A stretch of DNA of 64,000 nt from Acanthopleuribacter pedis (GCF_017377855.1 NZ_JAFREP010000013.1:62001-126000), one strand, 5' to 3'. Numbered from the stretch's first letter, positions 1-9,560 are shown. A program made the numbers and translations. The notes: generated by a model not told the origin, from the letters alone.

Positions 1-1127
1 GCCGCGCCACAGCAGTAACCGGCCTGGGACGGTTCGATGAGGGTGACGCCGGGAAGCCTGCTCAGCAGCGAAACCACGCCTTGGTGGTCCCTTTGGGCGT
101 GCATCAAATGACAGGGATGATCTACCAGCGCGGTCACGGGCTCGCGCCGCCATTCGTTGCAATTGACCAGTTCGGATTCGGCCAGAAACGCGGTCACATC
201 ACGGATTTTGTCTTCAAAGGCATGCCAGTCCAGATCGCAGCCCGGCGCATCGCGATCCTCAAACAAAGCGCTGTACTCTTTCAGTTGGGCACCACAACCG
301 GCGGAATTCACAATCACGGCATGCAGGGCTTTGTCGGCGAAAGCGGCGGCATTGCGTAGCGCCCATTGCCGCGGTTTGTCGCGAATGCCGGCGTGTACCG
401 TCAGTGCACCGCAACAGGTTTGCGCGCGCGGAACCACCACCTCGTAACCGGCGGCGCGCAACAGCATTAGGGTTGCCTTGTGAACCTCGGTCTCGGCCGT
501 GTCCATCACACAGCCGGTGAACAACGCCACTCGTTGCAGTGGATTGCGGATAACCAACGGCGCAAAAATTCGGTCGGCGTTTTGGTGTTTAAAAGAAACC
601 CCGTCGAATTGGGGCATGACGTCCAGGGCGCGTCTGACGAATCCCGGCATCAGCCCACGCAGCCATTTTGCCCGCAACAGGCCCAACCGGTCGGCCAAAC
701 GCGTGGCTTTGCTCATCAGCAACAGACGGCGGTCGGCCGCGACCAAATGACGCAACGGCCAATCGCGCAAGCTACGCTGCCAAAAGTTCGGTTTCACCTC
801 ACGCCGCATGGCGGCGCGGGTTTTCTCCAGCAAGGAACCGTAAGGCACCCCCGAGGGACAGGCGGTTTCACAGGCCCGACAATCGAGACAGCGGTTAAGC
901 GGTTCGGCCACGGCGGCGTCCGGCGCCAGCTCCCCTTCCCACATGGCGCGCATCAGGTACAAGCGTCCACGCGGCGAATCCTGTTCGACGCCGAGCGCCC
1001 GGTAGGTGGGACAGGCGTCCAAACACAAGCCGCAATGCACGCACTTGAGAATGTCGTCAAAGGGAAAGTCGCGGTAGAAGTCGGAGATGGGTTCGGTCAT
1101 GGGAACCTGCAGTGCTTTTTCCTGCAT
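1..1127 (-). CDS. glcF: Glycolate oxidase iron-sulfur subunit, C-terminus cut by window edge
   Basis: The minus-strand frame is open from 1127 to the left edge, so the C-terminus lies outside. Two ferredoxin-type cluster motifs sit near the N-terminus, CVHCGLCLDACP and CLDCRACETACP. Further in come TCCGAL and, close to the edge, YCCGA, the paired CCG motifs of the cysteine-rich domains in this family. This is the layout of GlcF, the Fe-S subunit that accepts electrons from the GlcD/GlcE flavoproteins when glycolate is oxidised to glyoxylate. An in-frame ATG at 1100 is an alternative start; neither start has a strong ribosome site. glcD and glcE lie on the same strand at 4072-6620, but an opposite-strand gene separates them, so glcF cannot share their transcript. 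A lactate-oxidase Fe-S subunit (LutA/LldE type) is the main alternative; the nearby glcDE pair favours GlcF. Confidence 0.88.
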   Translation of the reverse strand, partial: MQEKALQVPMTEPISDFYRDFPFDDILKCVHCGLCLDACPTYRALGVEQDSPRGRLYLMRAMWEGELAPDAAVAEPLNRCLDCRACETACPSGVPYGSLLEKTRAAMRREVKPNFWQRSLRDWPLRHLVAADRRLLLMSKATRLADRLGLLRAKWLRGLMPGFVRRALDVMPQFDGVSFKHQNADRIFAPLVIRNPLQRVALFTGCVMDTAETEVHKATLMLLRAAGYEVVVPRAQTCCGALTVHAGIRDKPRQWALRNAAAFADKALHAVIVNSAGCGAQLKEYSALFEDRDAPGCDLDWHAFEDKIRDVTAFLAESELVNCNEWRREPVTALVDHPCHLMHAQRDHQGVVSLLSRLPGVTLIEPSQAGYCCGA

Positions 1128-1468
1128 CTTAACGTAAATCGACGGGTCCGTGTTGGAAGCAATCGCGCAACCCCTTGCACGTACATAGGTTCGACGGCGA
1201 AAACACATCAATTCACAATTTTTTCGAAAAAAAATGGCGGACTTTTTCACCGAAAAGGTATAGAAGTGTAAAGGACGACATTGTGACCCTCATCACACCG
1301 AATTATCCGGCATTGAATGAGTGTTTCCGTCGTCTTTTCCATGCATTCGGTCCCACCGGCGGGTTCGTTGCCCGCCAAAAGTGAATGAGCCACGGGACCA
1401 TTCGAGCCTCTGAGTCAGGCGCGCTTCACCCAAAGACTCAATCTTATACACCTGGAGTACCAGTAGTT

Positions 1469-2929
1469 ATGAAAATGCGATCACTTTTTATCGCGCTGTT
1501 GTTTTTGGCCGCAGGCCAATTGGTCTCAGCCCAAGAAAATCCGTTCACCGCACACAACGACGAATACACGACTTCTTGGGATAACATCCTCTCCGTTCCC
1601 GCTCCCGGCTTGCTCGTCAACGATGAGTTCGACAGCAGCCAAAACTTCACCGCCCATCTCGCGATTGAACCCACGATTGGTACGGTCGTGGTTGACGCGG
1701 ACGGTGGTTTCACCTTCACCCCGGCCCCGGACGCCGCGGGCCCCATCACCTTCGTTTACGGTCTCCGCGCCGTGAACGGCAACGAAAGTTACGCGGTCGT
1801 CACGGTTGAGGTTACCGAGGGCAACAAAGCGCCCCTCGCGATTGACGACTACTACAGCACGCTGAACACCCGTCGCCTGGAAGTTCCCGCGCCCGGCGTC
1901 CTGGCCAACGACCTGGACATGGAAGGCGACCAACTCACCGCCGAACTGCTCGGCGGCCCCAGCACCGGCATCATGGTCATGCAGGAAGACGGCAGCTTCT
2001 GGTACGCGCCGCACCCCAACTACTCCGGTCGTTACAACATCCGCTACCGCGTCACCGACGAACACGGCGCTACCTCCGAGGGTTACATCCGCTTGACCTC
2101 CATCAGCTCGGCGGCCCCGGTTGCCGTTCCCGACGAATACGAGGTTCAAGCCGGTCAAATGACCCCGCTGCATGTTGTTGGAAACGATTACGATCCCAAC
2201 AACAACCCCCTGTACCTCGACCGTGCCACCCAACCCAGCATTGGCTCCCTGGTAACGGATCACCGCGGTTACGCTCTGTTCACCGCCGGCCCCGAAGAGC
2301 GCGGCACCACCCAGTTCTCCTACACCATCAGCGACGGCGTGCTTGAGTCAACTACCACGGTGACCCTTCACATCGTAGGCGACAACGAGGCACCGGTTGT
2401 TCAAAACGAAACCGCCCATGTTCCCCTCGAGCGCGTCATCAACCCGTACAACGTTTTGGCCAACGACATCGACCCCGACGGCGACGAACTCACCGTGTCT
2501 CGCTTTACCGTCGACCAAAGCGATTACCTCAACATCTGGCTCAACGACGACAACCAAACCTTTGGTTTCCAAGTGTTCCGTCCCGGTACCTACACGGTTA
2601 ACTACTGGGTAACCGACGGTTCCATTGAGGTTCCCGGCGTGTTGACCATCACCGTTGACGGCCCCACCGAGAACATCGCCCGTGACGACTATTACCGCTT
2701 CCCCATCGGCACCAGCCTCACCCTGAACACCTTCGCCAACGACGTGTACTTCGAGCACGACCGCAACACGGCGCCCGAGCACACTTCGGCCATCCCCGGA
2801 ATGCTGACCTACCACGACGGCAACTTCCACTACTTTGCTTCTGCTCCGGTAACCGGCCAGTTCCAATTCACTTACACCCTGCCTGGCGGCTCCACCGCCA
2901 CGGTTACCCTGGACATTTTCGAACCTTAA
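1469..2929 (+). CDS. Secreted protein of five tandem cadherin-like/Ig-like repeats
   Basis: I start the gene at the ATG at 1469, after GGAG at 1454, because it opens directly into a signal peptide (MKMRSLFIALLFLAAGQ, then a likely cut after VSA). The remaining roughly 465 residues are about five repeats of 85-95 residues. Each has the pattern A-x-D-D-x-Y near its start, then VLANDxDxxGDxL and a TYTVTDG-like end strand. This is the bacterial cadherin-like (tandem-95, Big_9/Cadherin_5) fold. Such domains usually serve in surface adhesion or as spacers, often with bound calcium at the acidic loops. No anchor, catalytic domain or C-terminal sorting signal is visible, so a free secreted or surface-associated product is likely. 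A terminator follows at 2952. Confidence 0.82.
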   Translation: MKMRSLFIALLFLAAGQLVSAQENPFTAHNDEYTTSWDNILSVPAPGLLVNDEFDSSQNFTAHLAIEPTIGTVVVDADGGFTFTPAPDAAGPITFVYGLRAVNGNESYAVVTVEVTEGNKAPLAIDDYYSTLNTRRLEVPAPGVLANDLDMEGDQLTAELLGGPSTGIMVMQEDGSFWYAPHPNYSGRYNIRYRVTDEHGATSEGYIRLTSISSAAPVAVPDEYEVQAGQMTPLHVVGNDYDPNNNPLYLDRATQPSIGSLVTDHRGYALFTAGPEERGTTQFSYTISDGVLESTTTVTLHIVGDNEAPVVQNETAHVPLERVINPYNVLANDIDPDGDELTVSRFTVDQSDYLNIWLNDDNQTFGFQVFRPGTYTVNYWVTDGSIEVPGVLTITVDGPTENIARDDYYRFPIGTSLTLNTFANDVYFEHDRNTAPEHTSAIPGMLTYHDGNFHYFASAPVTGQFQFTYTLPGGSTATVTLDIFEP

Positions 2930-2951
2930 TTCGCTTCAGTGACCAACATGG

Positions 2952-2980
2952 AAAGCGGCTCCCCCGGGGGCCGCTTTTTT
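2952..2980 (+). terminator. Rho-independent terminator after the cadherin-like gene
   Basis: An AAAGCGGC arm pairs with GCCGCTTT across a C/G-rich apex and runs into six T residues, 23 bases after the stop codon of the upstream gene. Confidence 0.8.
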
Positions 2981-3004
2981 GCGTTTAGCCCGCCATAGCC
3001 CGCA

Positions 3005-3910
3005 TTAGCCCGCGAACGCGAAATACAGGATGGTGCCGCCCCAGGCCATACCCAGCAGGTAGGGCGCGGCAATGGCGGGCAAGTAGTAACGGCGCTGCCC
3101 CAGACAGTTGAGAAACACGGCGATGCCAAAAAGCATATCCGCGATCAGCATGTGGCCCAACCCCATCAACAACGAATTGCGGAACGAGATGAATTCCAAC
3201 AGCAACACAAGGCCTGGAAAAACCCCCGTCAGCACGTGGTAGTCGGTTAATTGGTAGGCCAACACCAAAAGCCAGAGGTTGCGCAACAGGGTCACAATCC
3301 CAATCCCCACGAACCCGTAGATCACAAATGATCCCAGCCAAGCGACCCGGTTTTTGGCGCGGTCGAGGCGGTATTGAAAATCACGACCAAAATCGGGGTA
3401 CCAACTGTCCGAGGGCAAAATGAACATATCACGCGCCTCGAGCATGTCGATGATGTTGCCTTCTTTGCCCTTTATTTTCTGCCGCCCCGTTTGGTGACGG
3501 CCGGGCGTGCGATCAATCATTTGGTTGATCTCTTCCATCGATTCTTTGAGGTTGCCTTTCTCGCGATGGGCGCTGATTTCATCATTTATGGCCGAACCGG
3601 TCGATTTGAACTTTTCTTGGGCGCGAATGCCGGCGCTGCCCGGATCGGTGAGTTCGAGTGCCTTGGCCTGCAATTTACCGATGTCGATGCTGACCTTTTG
3701 CGATTGTTCCAGGTCCACCGCGCTGTGCGGCAACATCATCTCGCGACCGTCGTCACGGGTAAAACTCACCCCGTGTTCGCTCACCTGGTAGTCGCCTTTG
3801 ATTTTGATCTGACTGCCGTCGCGGAGGAACAACGTCTGGGTTTCATCGCCCTGCCAAGCGGAAAGCGGCAACAGGAACACCGCCAAAAACCCGATCCGAA
3901 AAACCTTCAT
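3005..3910 (-). CDS. Membrane protein with periplasmic N-terminal domain, function unknown
   Basis: The ATG at 3910 follows an AGGAGG ribosome site. A signal peptide (about residues 1-19) is followed by a short beta-rich stretch containing LFLRDGSQIKIKG, which resembles small SH3-like or jelly-roll starts. Next come a charged helical segment (about 70-170) and, after about residue 190, three to four hydrophobic helices ending at the C-terminus. The product is therefore probably an inner-membrane protein with an exported N-terminal part. I do not recognise the family. It lies on the same strand as glcE, with about 160 bases between them, and could be co-transcribed with it, but nothing in the protein links it to glycolate metabolism. 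Confidence 0.7.
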   Translation of the reverse strand: MKVFRIGFLAVFLLPLSAWQGDETQTLFLRDGSQIKIKGDYQVSEHGVSFTRDDGREMMLPHSAVDLEQSQKVSIDIGKLQAKALELTDPGSAGIRAQEKFKSTGSAINDEISAHREKGNLKESMEEINQMIDRTPGRHQTGRQKIKGKEGNIIDMLEARDMFILPSDSWYPDFGRDFQYRLDRAKNRVAWLGSFVIYGFVGIGIVTLLRNLWLLVLAYQLTDYHVLTGVFPGLVLLLEFISFRNSLLMGLGHMLIADMLFGIAVFLNCLGQRRYYLPAIAAPYLLGMAWGGTILYFAFAG

Positions 3911-4071
3911 GTCGCCCTCCTAGCGCCGCCACGCTGTGACCACCAAGTCCAGGGAAGCGGTCGCTATCATCTTAGTTTCTAAACGGCGCGGAGGAAAGCC
4001 GGGCCGCGCGAAAGAGCGCGGCGAAAACCGCACATGTGACCGAGATCCCCAGCCGCTTGCAAAAAGCGGGG

Positions 4072-5178
4072 TTAACCACCGTGAAAGTGGCTCGGCAGGC
4101 AACCACATGGGTCAAAAGATGCTTTGAGCTTTTGGTGAAGCACGGCCTCGGGCGTCTTCGCCGGCAGCCGTCGGATTGCGCAATCGGGGGGCGCTTGCTC
4201 CAAAACCCAAGACACCCCGGCCTCGGGTTCATTGGCGGACAGGACGCTTGGGTTGGCGACAAAGCGGTGAATATCGGCACCGATGGGATGAATCACCTGG
4301 CAATCTTGGCGGTAGTTTTCCTGTTGCAGAAGCACGGAAGTGGCCAGGCGGCCGTATGCGTGAACAGGCGCCGCGCCGGTGAGTCCGGCGAGCGCGGGAC
4401 CATCGGCCAGCCGGTGAAACAGGGATTCATCGGGAGACTGTTCCGGGGCTGACCAAGCCGCGCCGGTGGTTTCTTCCAAAGAAACCTTCAGGCTGCGCCG
4501 TCTGGCTGTGCCGCCGGAAATGCCGACCCCGAGCCGGACGGTACCGGCGGCGAGGCGAACTTGCGCCCAATCCAGCGGGATGTGCGCCTTGATCAGGGCC
4601 GCCACCGCCCGCGGCCAGGCTTCGGCGGGTCCGCGAAAAAGTAAGGCTTCCGGCTGGTGGGGCAAGGGCATGAGTTTGAAATTTACCGAGAGCAAGACGG
4701 CCAACTCGCCGCGGTTGCCGACCATAAAGCGGGCTAAATCGTACCCGGTCACATTTTTAACGACGCGGCCGCCAACCTCAATCAAACGGCCGTCGACCGT
4801 GGCGTAGGTCATGCCGATCACCCAATCGCGCACCCCGCCGCGATACAAACGCTCGGGGCCGAAACGGTTTTTGGCGACCAGGGACCCCACGGTGTCGTCG
4901 TCGAACCAGGGATTGACGGGAAGACCCATGCCCTCGGCAGCGAGTTCTTTCTGAAGGGCAAGGTGTTTTTTGCCGACGCCGACACCGACGACCATGTCGT
5001 CGGGATCAAAAAACAAGGTTTGGTTGAAGGCGGACAAATCGAGTTGCAACGCGGCGGGATCGGGATGGGGATCCCCTTGGCCGGCAATCCAAAAGGGCCG
5101 TTTGGCCGCGTAACCCGCGCGCAACCAAGCCAAAAGCGACCCCGTATCGGCGGGTGCGAAAACCCGGGCGTCACTCAT
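4072..5178 (-). CDS. glcE: Glycolate oxidase FAD-binding subunit GlcE
   Basis: The product (368 residues) is the short FAD-linked-oxidase subunit of glycolate oxidase. The region containing GGRVVKNVTGYDLARFMVG matches the family's FAD-binding signature, and a family-like FDPCGCLPSHF end replaces the usual FDPxGxxNPGR. I start it at 5178, not at the longer open frame to 5232, because that ATG overlaps the glcD stop as ATGA. This gives the same 4-base coupling as between the aminotransferase and glcD. GlcE pairs with GlcD and GlcF in the membrane-associated complex that converts glycolate to glyoxylate. Confidence 0.88.
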   Translation of the reverse strand: MSDARVFAPADTGSLLAWLRAGYAAKRPFWIAGQGDPHPDPAALQLDLSAFNQTLFFDPDDMVVGVGVGKKHLALQKELAAEGMGLPVNPWFDDDTVGSLVAKNRFGPERLYRGGVRDWVIGMTYATVDGRLIEVGGRVVKNVTGYDLARFMVGNRGELAVLLSVNFKLMPLPHQPEALLFRGPAEAWPRAVAALIKAHIPLDWAQVRLAAGTVRLGVGISGGTARRRSLKVSLEETTGAAWSAPEQSPDESLFHRLADGPALAGLTGAAPVHAYGRLATSVLLQQENYRQDCQVIHPIGADIHRFVANPSVLSANEPEAGVSWVLEQAPPDCAIRRLPAKTPEAVLHQKLKASFDPCGCLPSHFHGG

Positions 5179-6620
5179 ACTTGGATCCCGCTTTTGGCGC
5201 GCAAGGCGGCGACGCTTTTGATATCGCCGCATTTGCCCGGTTCCGGCAACATTTTGCCGGGGTTGAGGCGAGCGTTCGGGTTAAAAACGGCACGTACCTC
5301 GGCCATATGATCGAGCGTGGTCGATGAGTAAACACGATCCATGAGGCTGTTTTTCTCCAGGCCGATGCCGTGCTCCCCGGACAAGGTACCGCCCTCGGCC
5401 AAACAGAGTTCGAGGATGCGGCGGCCGACCTCGTGGGTGGCGGCGACTTGGTCGGGATCGTGGGCGTCGTAAAGGATGAGCGGGTGCAGGTTGCCGTCCC
5501 CGGCGTGGAAGACGTTGGCAATGGTTAACCCGTGGTCGCGGCCGATTTGGTTGACGCGCGCCAGCACGCGCGGCAAAGCACCACGGGGGATCACACCGTC
5601 CTGGGTGTAGAAACTGGGGGACAAAGCACCGATGGCGCCGAAGGCTTCCTTGCGCGCGCGCCAGATACGGGCGCGCGCCGCCTCGTCCTCGGCCACGCGG
5701 ATCTCGTGGGTACCGACCTGGCCCAAGATACGGCGAACCGCGGCCAGCTCGTCGGTAATCCCCGCTTCGATATCTTCCAGTTCAATAATCAGCACGGCCT
5801 CGGCATCGGTAGGGAAACCGGCCGAGATGGTTTGTTCGATGGCGCGAATGACGGTGTTGTCGATCATCTCCAGCGCGGCGGGCACGATGCCGGCGCGGAT
5901 GATCGCTGAAACGGCCTCGCAGGCCTGTTGCACATCGTTGAACACGGCCAACAGGGTTTGCACCGCGGGCGGCAGCGGCGTCAGGCGACAGATTATGTTG
6001 GTGACGATGCACAGGGTGCCCTCGCTACCGATCAGGAGCGCGAGCAGGTCGGCGCCGGGCGAAGCCCAACTTTCGCCGCCAACGCGGTGTGCCGAACCGT
6101 CGGGCAACACCACGTCCAAGGCGAGAATGTGGTTTACGGTGACACCGTATTTGAGGGTGTGCGGCCCGCCGGAATTTTCGGCGACATTGCCACCGACAGA
6201 ACAGGCTTTTTGCGAGCTGGGATCGGGCACAAAATAGAGGCCGTGGGCTCGGGCGGCATGGGAAACCTGAATATTCACCACGCCGGGACCGACCTCAATG
6301 GTGCGGTCGATTTCGTTAACCGGCCCGATGCGGTTGAGGCGAACCAACTCAATAATAACCGCGCCGGTGGTGGGCACGGCGCCGCCGGAAAGTCCGGTTC
6401 CGGCACCGCGCGGAAGAAAGGAAACCCCGGCGGCGTGCAGCAACTTAACCACACCGACAACCTGATCGTGGTCGCCGGGAAAAACCACCCCGGCCGGTAA
6501 GCTGGGATGGAGGGTTAAGCCGTCGCAGCGGTAACTGAAGCGCGTGACCTGATCGTCACGCACCCAATCCGCCCCCAAGAGGGCGACCAGTTGCCGCCGC
6601 AACGCGGGTTCGAGACTCAT
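5175..6620 (-). CDS. glcD: Glycolate oxidase catalytic FAD subunit GlcD
   Basis: This is a full-length (481 residue) FAD-linked oxidase of the GlcD/D-lactate dehydrogenase family. The PCMH-type FAD domain shows PRGAGTGLSGG (about residues 70-80), the CSVGGNVAENSGG loop (about 140-155) and LIGSEGTLCIVT (about 195-205). The C-terminal cap domain carries HAGDGNLHP and SGEHGIGLEK, the substrate and metal-binding histidine motifs of this family. The start overlaps the upstream aminotransferase stop as ATGA, and its own stop overlaps glcE in the same way, so the three genes are translationally coupled. The expected reaction is glycolate to glyoxylate, which the upstream aminotransferase could then convert to glycine. 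Glycolate and D-lactate oxidases are hard to tell apart from sequence. Confidence 0.92.
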   Translation of the reverse strand: MSLEPALRRQLVALLGADWVRDDQVTRFSYRCDGLTLHPSLPAGVVFPGDHDQVVGVVKLLHAAGVSFLPRGAGTGLSGGAVPTTGAVIIELVRLNRIGPVNEIDRTIEVGPGVVNIQVSHAARAHGLYFVPDPSSQKACSVGGNVAENSGGPHTLKYGVTVNHILALDVVLPDGSAHRVGGESWASPGADLLALLIGSEGTLCIVTNIICRLTPLPPAVQTLLAVFNDVQQACEAVSAIIRAGIVPAALEMIDNTVIRAIEQTISAGFPTDAEAVLIIELEDIEAGITDELAAVRRILGQVGTHEIRVAEDEAARARIWRARKEAFGAIGALSPSFYTQDGVIPRGALPRVLARVNQIGRDHGLTIANVFHAGDGNLHPLILYDAHDPDQVAATHEVGRRILELCLAEGGTLSGEHGIGLEKNSLMDRVYSSTTLDHMAEVRAVFNPNARLNPGKMLPEPGKCGDIKSVAALRAKSGIQV

Positions 6621-7810
6621 GCACCGACCTTCGCGGCGGCGGCGAGGCCGGCGCCGGGCTGAATCGCGGCACCTTGTTGCACCAGAATCGATTCCAACGC
6701 GGCCAAGAACGTGACCACATTTTCACGACGCGATGCGTGGCCCATCAAGCCGACACGCCAAACTTTGCCTTTTAAGTCACCCAAACCACCGCCGATTTCG
6801 ATGTTGTAGTCGTTCAACAAGGCGCGACGCACGGCGGCGTCGTCGACGCCGTCGGGGATAACCACGGTATTGAGTTGGGGCAGGCGGTAGTCGGCGGGGA
6901 CCAACATCGACAGGCCCATCGCTTCCACGCCGGCGACGAGCATCTCGCCGTGGTGTTGGTGGCGGGCGAATACGGCGTCGAGCCCTTCCTCCAACACGAT
7001 CAGCAACGCCTCGCGCAGGCCGTACAACATATTAATCGGTGCGGTGTGGTGGTAGGCGCGTTCGCCACCCCAGTAATTGAGCAGCATCGAGACGTCGAGG
7101 TACCAGGAAACCACCTTGGACTTGCGATTTTTGAGAGCCTGCACGGCGCGCTCGGAAAAACTGACCGGCGCCAGTCCCGGCGGGCAACTCAAACATTTTT
7201 GGGTGCCGGAGTAGGCCAGGTCCACGCCCCATTCGTCGAGCTTGACCGGGGTCCCGCCGAGCGAGGTCACACAATCGGCCAGTAAAAGCGCGTCGACCTC
7301 GTGGGCGATTTCAGCAATTTCGGGCAGCGATTGACACACGCCGGTGGAGGTTTCCGCGTGCACGACGCCCACCAGTTTGGTGGGTTTGCCGGCCACGGCC
7401 TCGCGAATCGCCTCGGGCTCGAACTTTTGACCGAAAGGAACTTGGATCTTTACCACATCGGCACCGAGTCGGTCGGCAATATCGGCCATCCGGCCGCCGA
7501 ACACGCCGTTTTGGGCGATGACCACGCGGTCGCCGGGTTCGATCACATTCACCATACAGCACTCCATGCCGGCGGAACCGGTGCCGGACACGGGGAAGGT
7601 GAGCGCGTTTTTGGTTTGGAAAAGCTGCTGCAACAAGCCTTGGATTTGGTCCATCATTTGGATAAAGGCGGGGTCGAGGTGACCGATGGTGGGTGCGGCC
7701 ATGGCTTGCAAGACACGCGGATGAATGTCGCTGGGGCCGGGACCCATGAGGGTGCGGACGGGTGGATCGAGCTGAGGGTAATCCTGACGAAAGCTTTGAT
7801 TTTCGGGCAT
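6617..7810 (-). CDS. Class V aminotransferase, alanine/serine-glyoxylate type
   Basis: This 397-residue PLP enzyme resembles alanine-glyoxylate/serine-glyoxylate aminotransferase. The N-terminus has LMGPGPSDIHPRVLQAM, typical of this group. The PLP-lysine region is SGTQKCLSCPPGLAP (about residue 208, Lys in TQKCL), and a VHAETSTGVCQ loop and a LLADCVTSLGG stretch precede it. A GGAG ribosome site lies 8 bases before the ATG. It is the first gene of the aminotransferase-glcD-glcE operon. With glycolate oxidase downstream, the pathway glycolate to glyoxylate to glycine (amino donor alanine or serine) is the natural reading. Other class V members such as PucG or 2-aminoethylphosphonate transaminase are less likely in this context. 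Confidence 0.88.
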   Translation of the reverse strand: MPENQSFRQDYPQLDPPVRTLMGPGPSDIHPRVLQAMAAPTIGHLDPAFIQMMDQIQGLLQQLFQTKNALTFPVSGTGSAGMECCMVNVIEPGDRVVIAQNGVFGGRMADIADRLGADVVKIQVPFGQKFEPEAIREAVAGKPTKLVGVVHAETSTGVCQSLPEIAEIAHEVDALLLADCVTSLGGTPVKLDEWGVDLAYSGTQKCLSCPPGLAPVSFSERAVQALKNRKSKVVSWYLDVSMLLNYWGGERAYHHTAPINMLYGLREALLIVLEEGLDAVFARHQHHGEMLVAGVEAMGLSMLVPADYRLPQLNTVVIPDGVDDAAVRRALLNDYNIEIGGGLGDLKGKVWRVGLMGHASRRENVVTFLAALESILVQQGAAIQPGAGLAAAAKVGA

Positions 7811-8280
7811 GGGGGAAACTCCTGTGGATCTGGAAAAACGCGTGGATCGACGCGCCCATTTTGTCTAACCGCGGCAAAAACCAAATTGAGGTAGAACGAC
7901 CTTGCCGGGCAAGGCGAGGTGCCCTCGACGCCGAAACGCGGGGCCGGCACGCGCGGTTTGATTGATGATCCCCATACTACCGAAAAAGGAGGCGGGGTGT
8001 GGATGATTTTTGGCGAAAGAGTTGGTGGAAGGGGCCTTGCCTCCCGGTTCAACGCCGCGAATTTCACGGACGATGGGGAAAACAGTCACTCAAATTGGCT
8101 CCCCGCCGGGGCGGCCCATGGCCGGATAATGTCCGAGCGGGAAAGCGAAACCGAACGGACGGGTGATCGGAAAACAGGGCAAATGCCGCATTTCGTCAGG
8201 CGCGGCCGGCGCCTTGGCGGGTCAAAACCGACGCCTTTTTCATTTCGCCCCTTGATGTAAAACGTTATAATTGCGGGCTC

Positions 8281-8482
8281 AAGCTGCATTTCTCACCAGA
8301 ATGCGTCGCGAAGCGGTGAAATCGTTGCGAGGACAAAGGTTCCGACCAAGGGTAAACGCGGGGGGCCGGCCCTTCGGTGTGGCGACGCCACGTCGAGGCT
8401 GCCCAACGGTGAACCCGAGAAAGCGAAGTCATCGCAGCGATTTCACCGCTTTATGCAGAACTTCGGGTGAGAAATGCAGCTT
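8281..8482. repeat. Palindromic element with nested inverted repeats (loose member of the TIR family)
   Basis: The outer arms AAGCTGCATTTCTCACC (8281-8297) and its exact complement (8466-8482) are 17 bp and perfect. A second inner pair, 8311-8331 against 8431-8451, matches at 19 of 21 positions. The core GCATTTCTCAC is shared with the termini of the elements at 35022, 60810 and 61831. The remainder of the 7811-8608 gap shows no gene. Confidence 0.75.
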
Positions 8483-8608
8483 AGCTAGCGTCAGCCTAAC
8501 AAACCGATCCCTTCACCCTTGAAGGTCGCGTTGGGTTTGCGTCATCCGGCCGTGCCGGCTTTCTGGTGAAGTCCGATTATTGGTTCAAGATTGCGGAGGT
8601 ACCCACAC

Positions 8609-9184
8609 ATGGCGGAACAAGAACGCCCGCTCGTTGATCGCATATGGGAAATGACGAAGGACCTGTCAGTCAAGGTCTCGCGCAAGGCCGAAAAGGTCTC
8701 GCGCAAGGCTGAGAAACTTCTTAAAATCAACACATTACGCGCCGAAATCGGCTCCATCCGCCGTCGCATCAACAACAAACACAAAGAACTGGGTCGCTTT
8801 TTTTACGAATCGGTCAAATCGGGCGCGCTGGACGAGGAAATCGACAAAACAACCTTTCAGGACTTTTTTGACGACCTGGGTCAGCTTGAAGCGGAAATCG
8901 TCGAGCGTGAGCAGCGCATTGAGGCACTGGAACAACAGATGCGCGAAGAGGCGGAAGAGAAGCCGGTAGAAGAAAAAGAAGCGGTGCCCGAGGCCTCCAC
9001 CGATCCAGCCGACGGGGAAGCCGAGGCCAAAACCGAGACGGACGGGGACGCGAACGCGGACAAGGCGGAATCGGCGAACGGCGCGGAAAAGCCTGAAGAA
9101 AAATCCGCCGACGCCGAAGATGGAGATAAGGGCGAAGCGGAGAAGGCCGAGGATGCCGACACCAAAAAGGAACCCAATGCTTAA
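8609..9184 (+). CDS. Coiled-coil protein with long acidic alanine/glutamate-rich tail
   Basis: The start is the ATG at 8609, preceded by GGAGGT at 8595. The first 110 or so residues are helical and charged. They contain the tandem VSRKAEKVSRKAEKLLK and a longer coiled-coil stretch around QLEAEIVEREQRIEALEQQM. From about residue 112 to the end, the protein is low-complexity Glu/Ala/Asp/Lys sequence and probably disordered. No catalytic motif or export signal is present. It lies 20 bases upstream of a PilZ gene and is probably co-transcribed with it, so a structural or scaffold role beside the PilZ protein is possible, but nothing shows this directly. Confidence 0.8.
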   Translation: MAEQERPLVDRIWEMTKDLSVKVSRKAEKVSRKAEKLLKINTLRAEIGSIRRRINNKHKELGRFFYESVKSGALDEEIDKTTFQDFFDDLGQLEAEIVEREQRIEALEQQMREEAEEKPVEEKEAVPEASTDPADGEAEAKTETDGDANADKAESANGAEKPEEKSADAEDGDKGEAEKAEDADTKKEPNA

Positions 9185-9203
9185 CGGTTAGAGGAAGAGC
9201 ACC

Positions 9204-9560
9204 ATGTACCAAAATCAGCGCAATGCACCCCGGATCCCCTGTGACGGTGACGGCTACCTCGTTTTGGGTGATGAACGTCCGGCCACGGAAGTCGGCAACA
9301 TCAGCAAAGGCGGCGCCTGCCTGCTGGTCCCGTTTGATACCTGGGTATTGATGGAGGAGTTGGACGTGATCGACGGCGGCGTGACCATCGACAACAGCGC
9401 GTTCACCTTTACGGGCCGTATTTGCTGGAGTTTGGTGGAAAACAACCGCGTGCGTTTTGGTTTGGAATTCATTCGCTCCGACAGAGACATCATCGAGAAA
9501 GTGCTGGAAAACCTCAGCTTGATGGTCGAGGAACCCGAGGACAACAGTTTTAACCTTTGA
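9204..9560 (+). CDS. Single-domain PilZ protein, putative cyclic-di-GMP receptor
   Basis: This small protein (118 residues) has an N-terminal RNAPR, fitting the RxxxR half of the PilZ cyclic-di-GMP site. It also has VGNISKGGACL, fitting the (D/N)xSxxG half, and then the beta-barrel strands up to FGLEFI. No output domain is attached, so it probably acts by binding a partner protein. The ATG follows GAGGAAGAG. It sits between the coiled-coil gene (20 bases) and a YqaA-like gene that starts on its stop codon, so the three probably form one operon. Two other genes in the window (13645 and 39206) belong to cyclic-di-GMP-associated families. Confidence 0.82.
   Translation: MYQNQRNAPRIPCDGDGYLVLGDERPATEVGNISKGGACLLVPFDTWVLMEELDVIDGGVTIDNSAFTFTGRICWSLVENNRVRFGLEFIRSDRDIIEKVLENLSLMVEEPEDNSFNL

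Noticed and set aside
480..1271. Plus-strand open frame of 263 codons near the left edge
   Set aside because: Antisense to glcF, whose four cysteine-rich motifs are clear on the minus strand.
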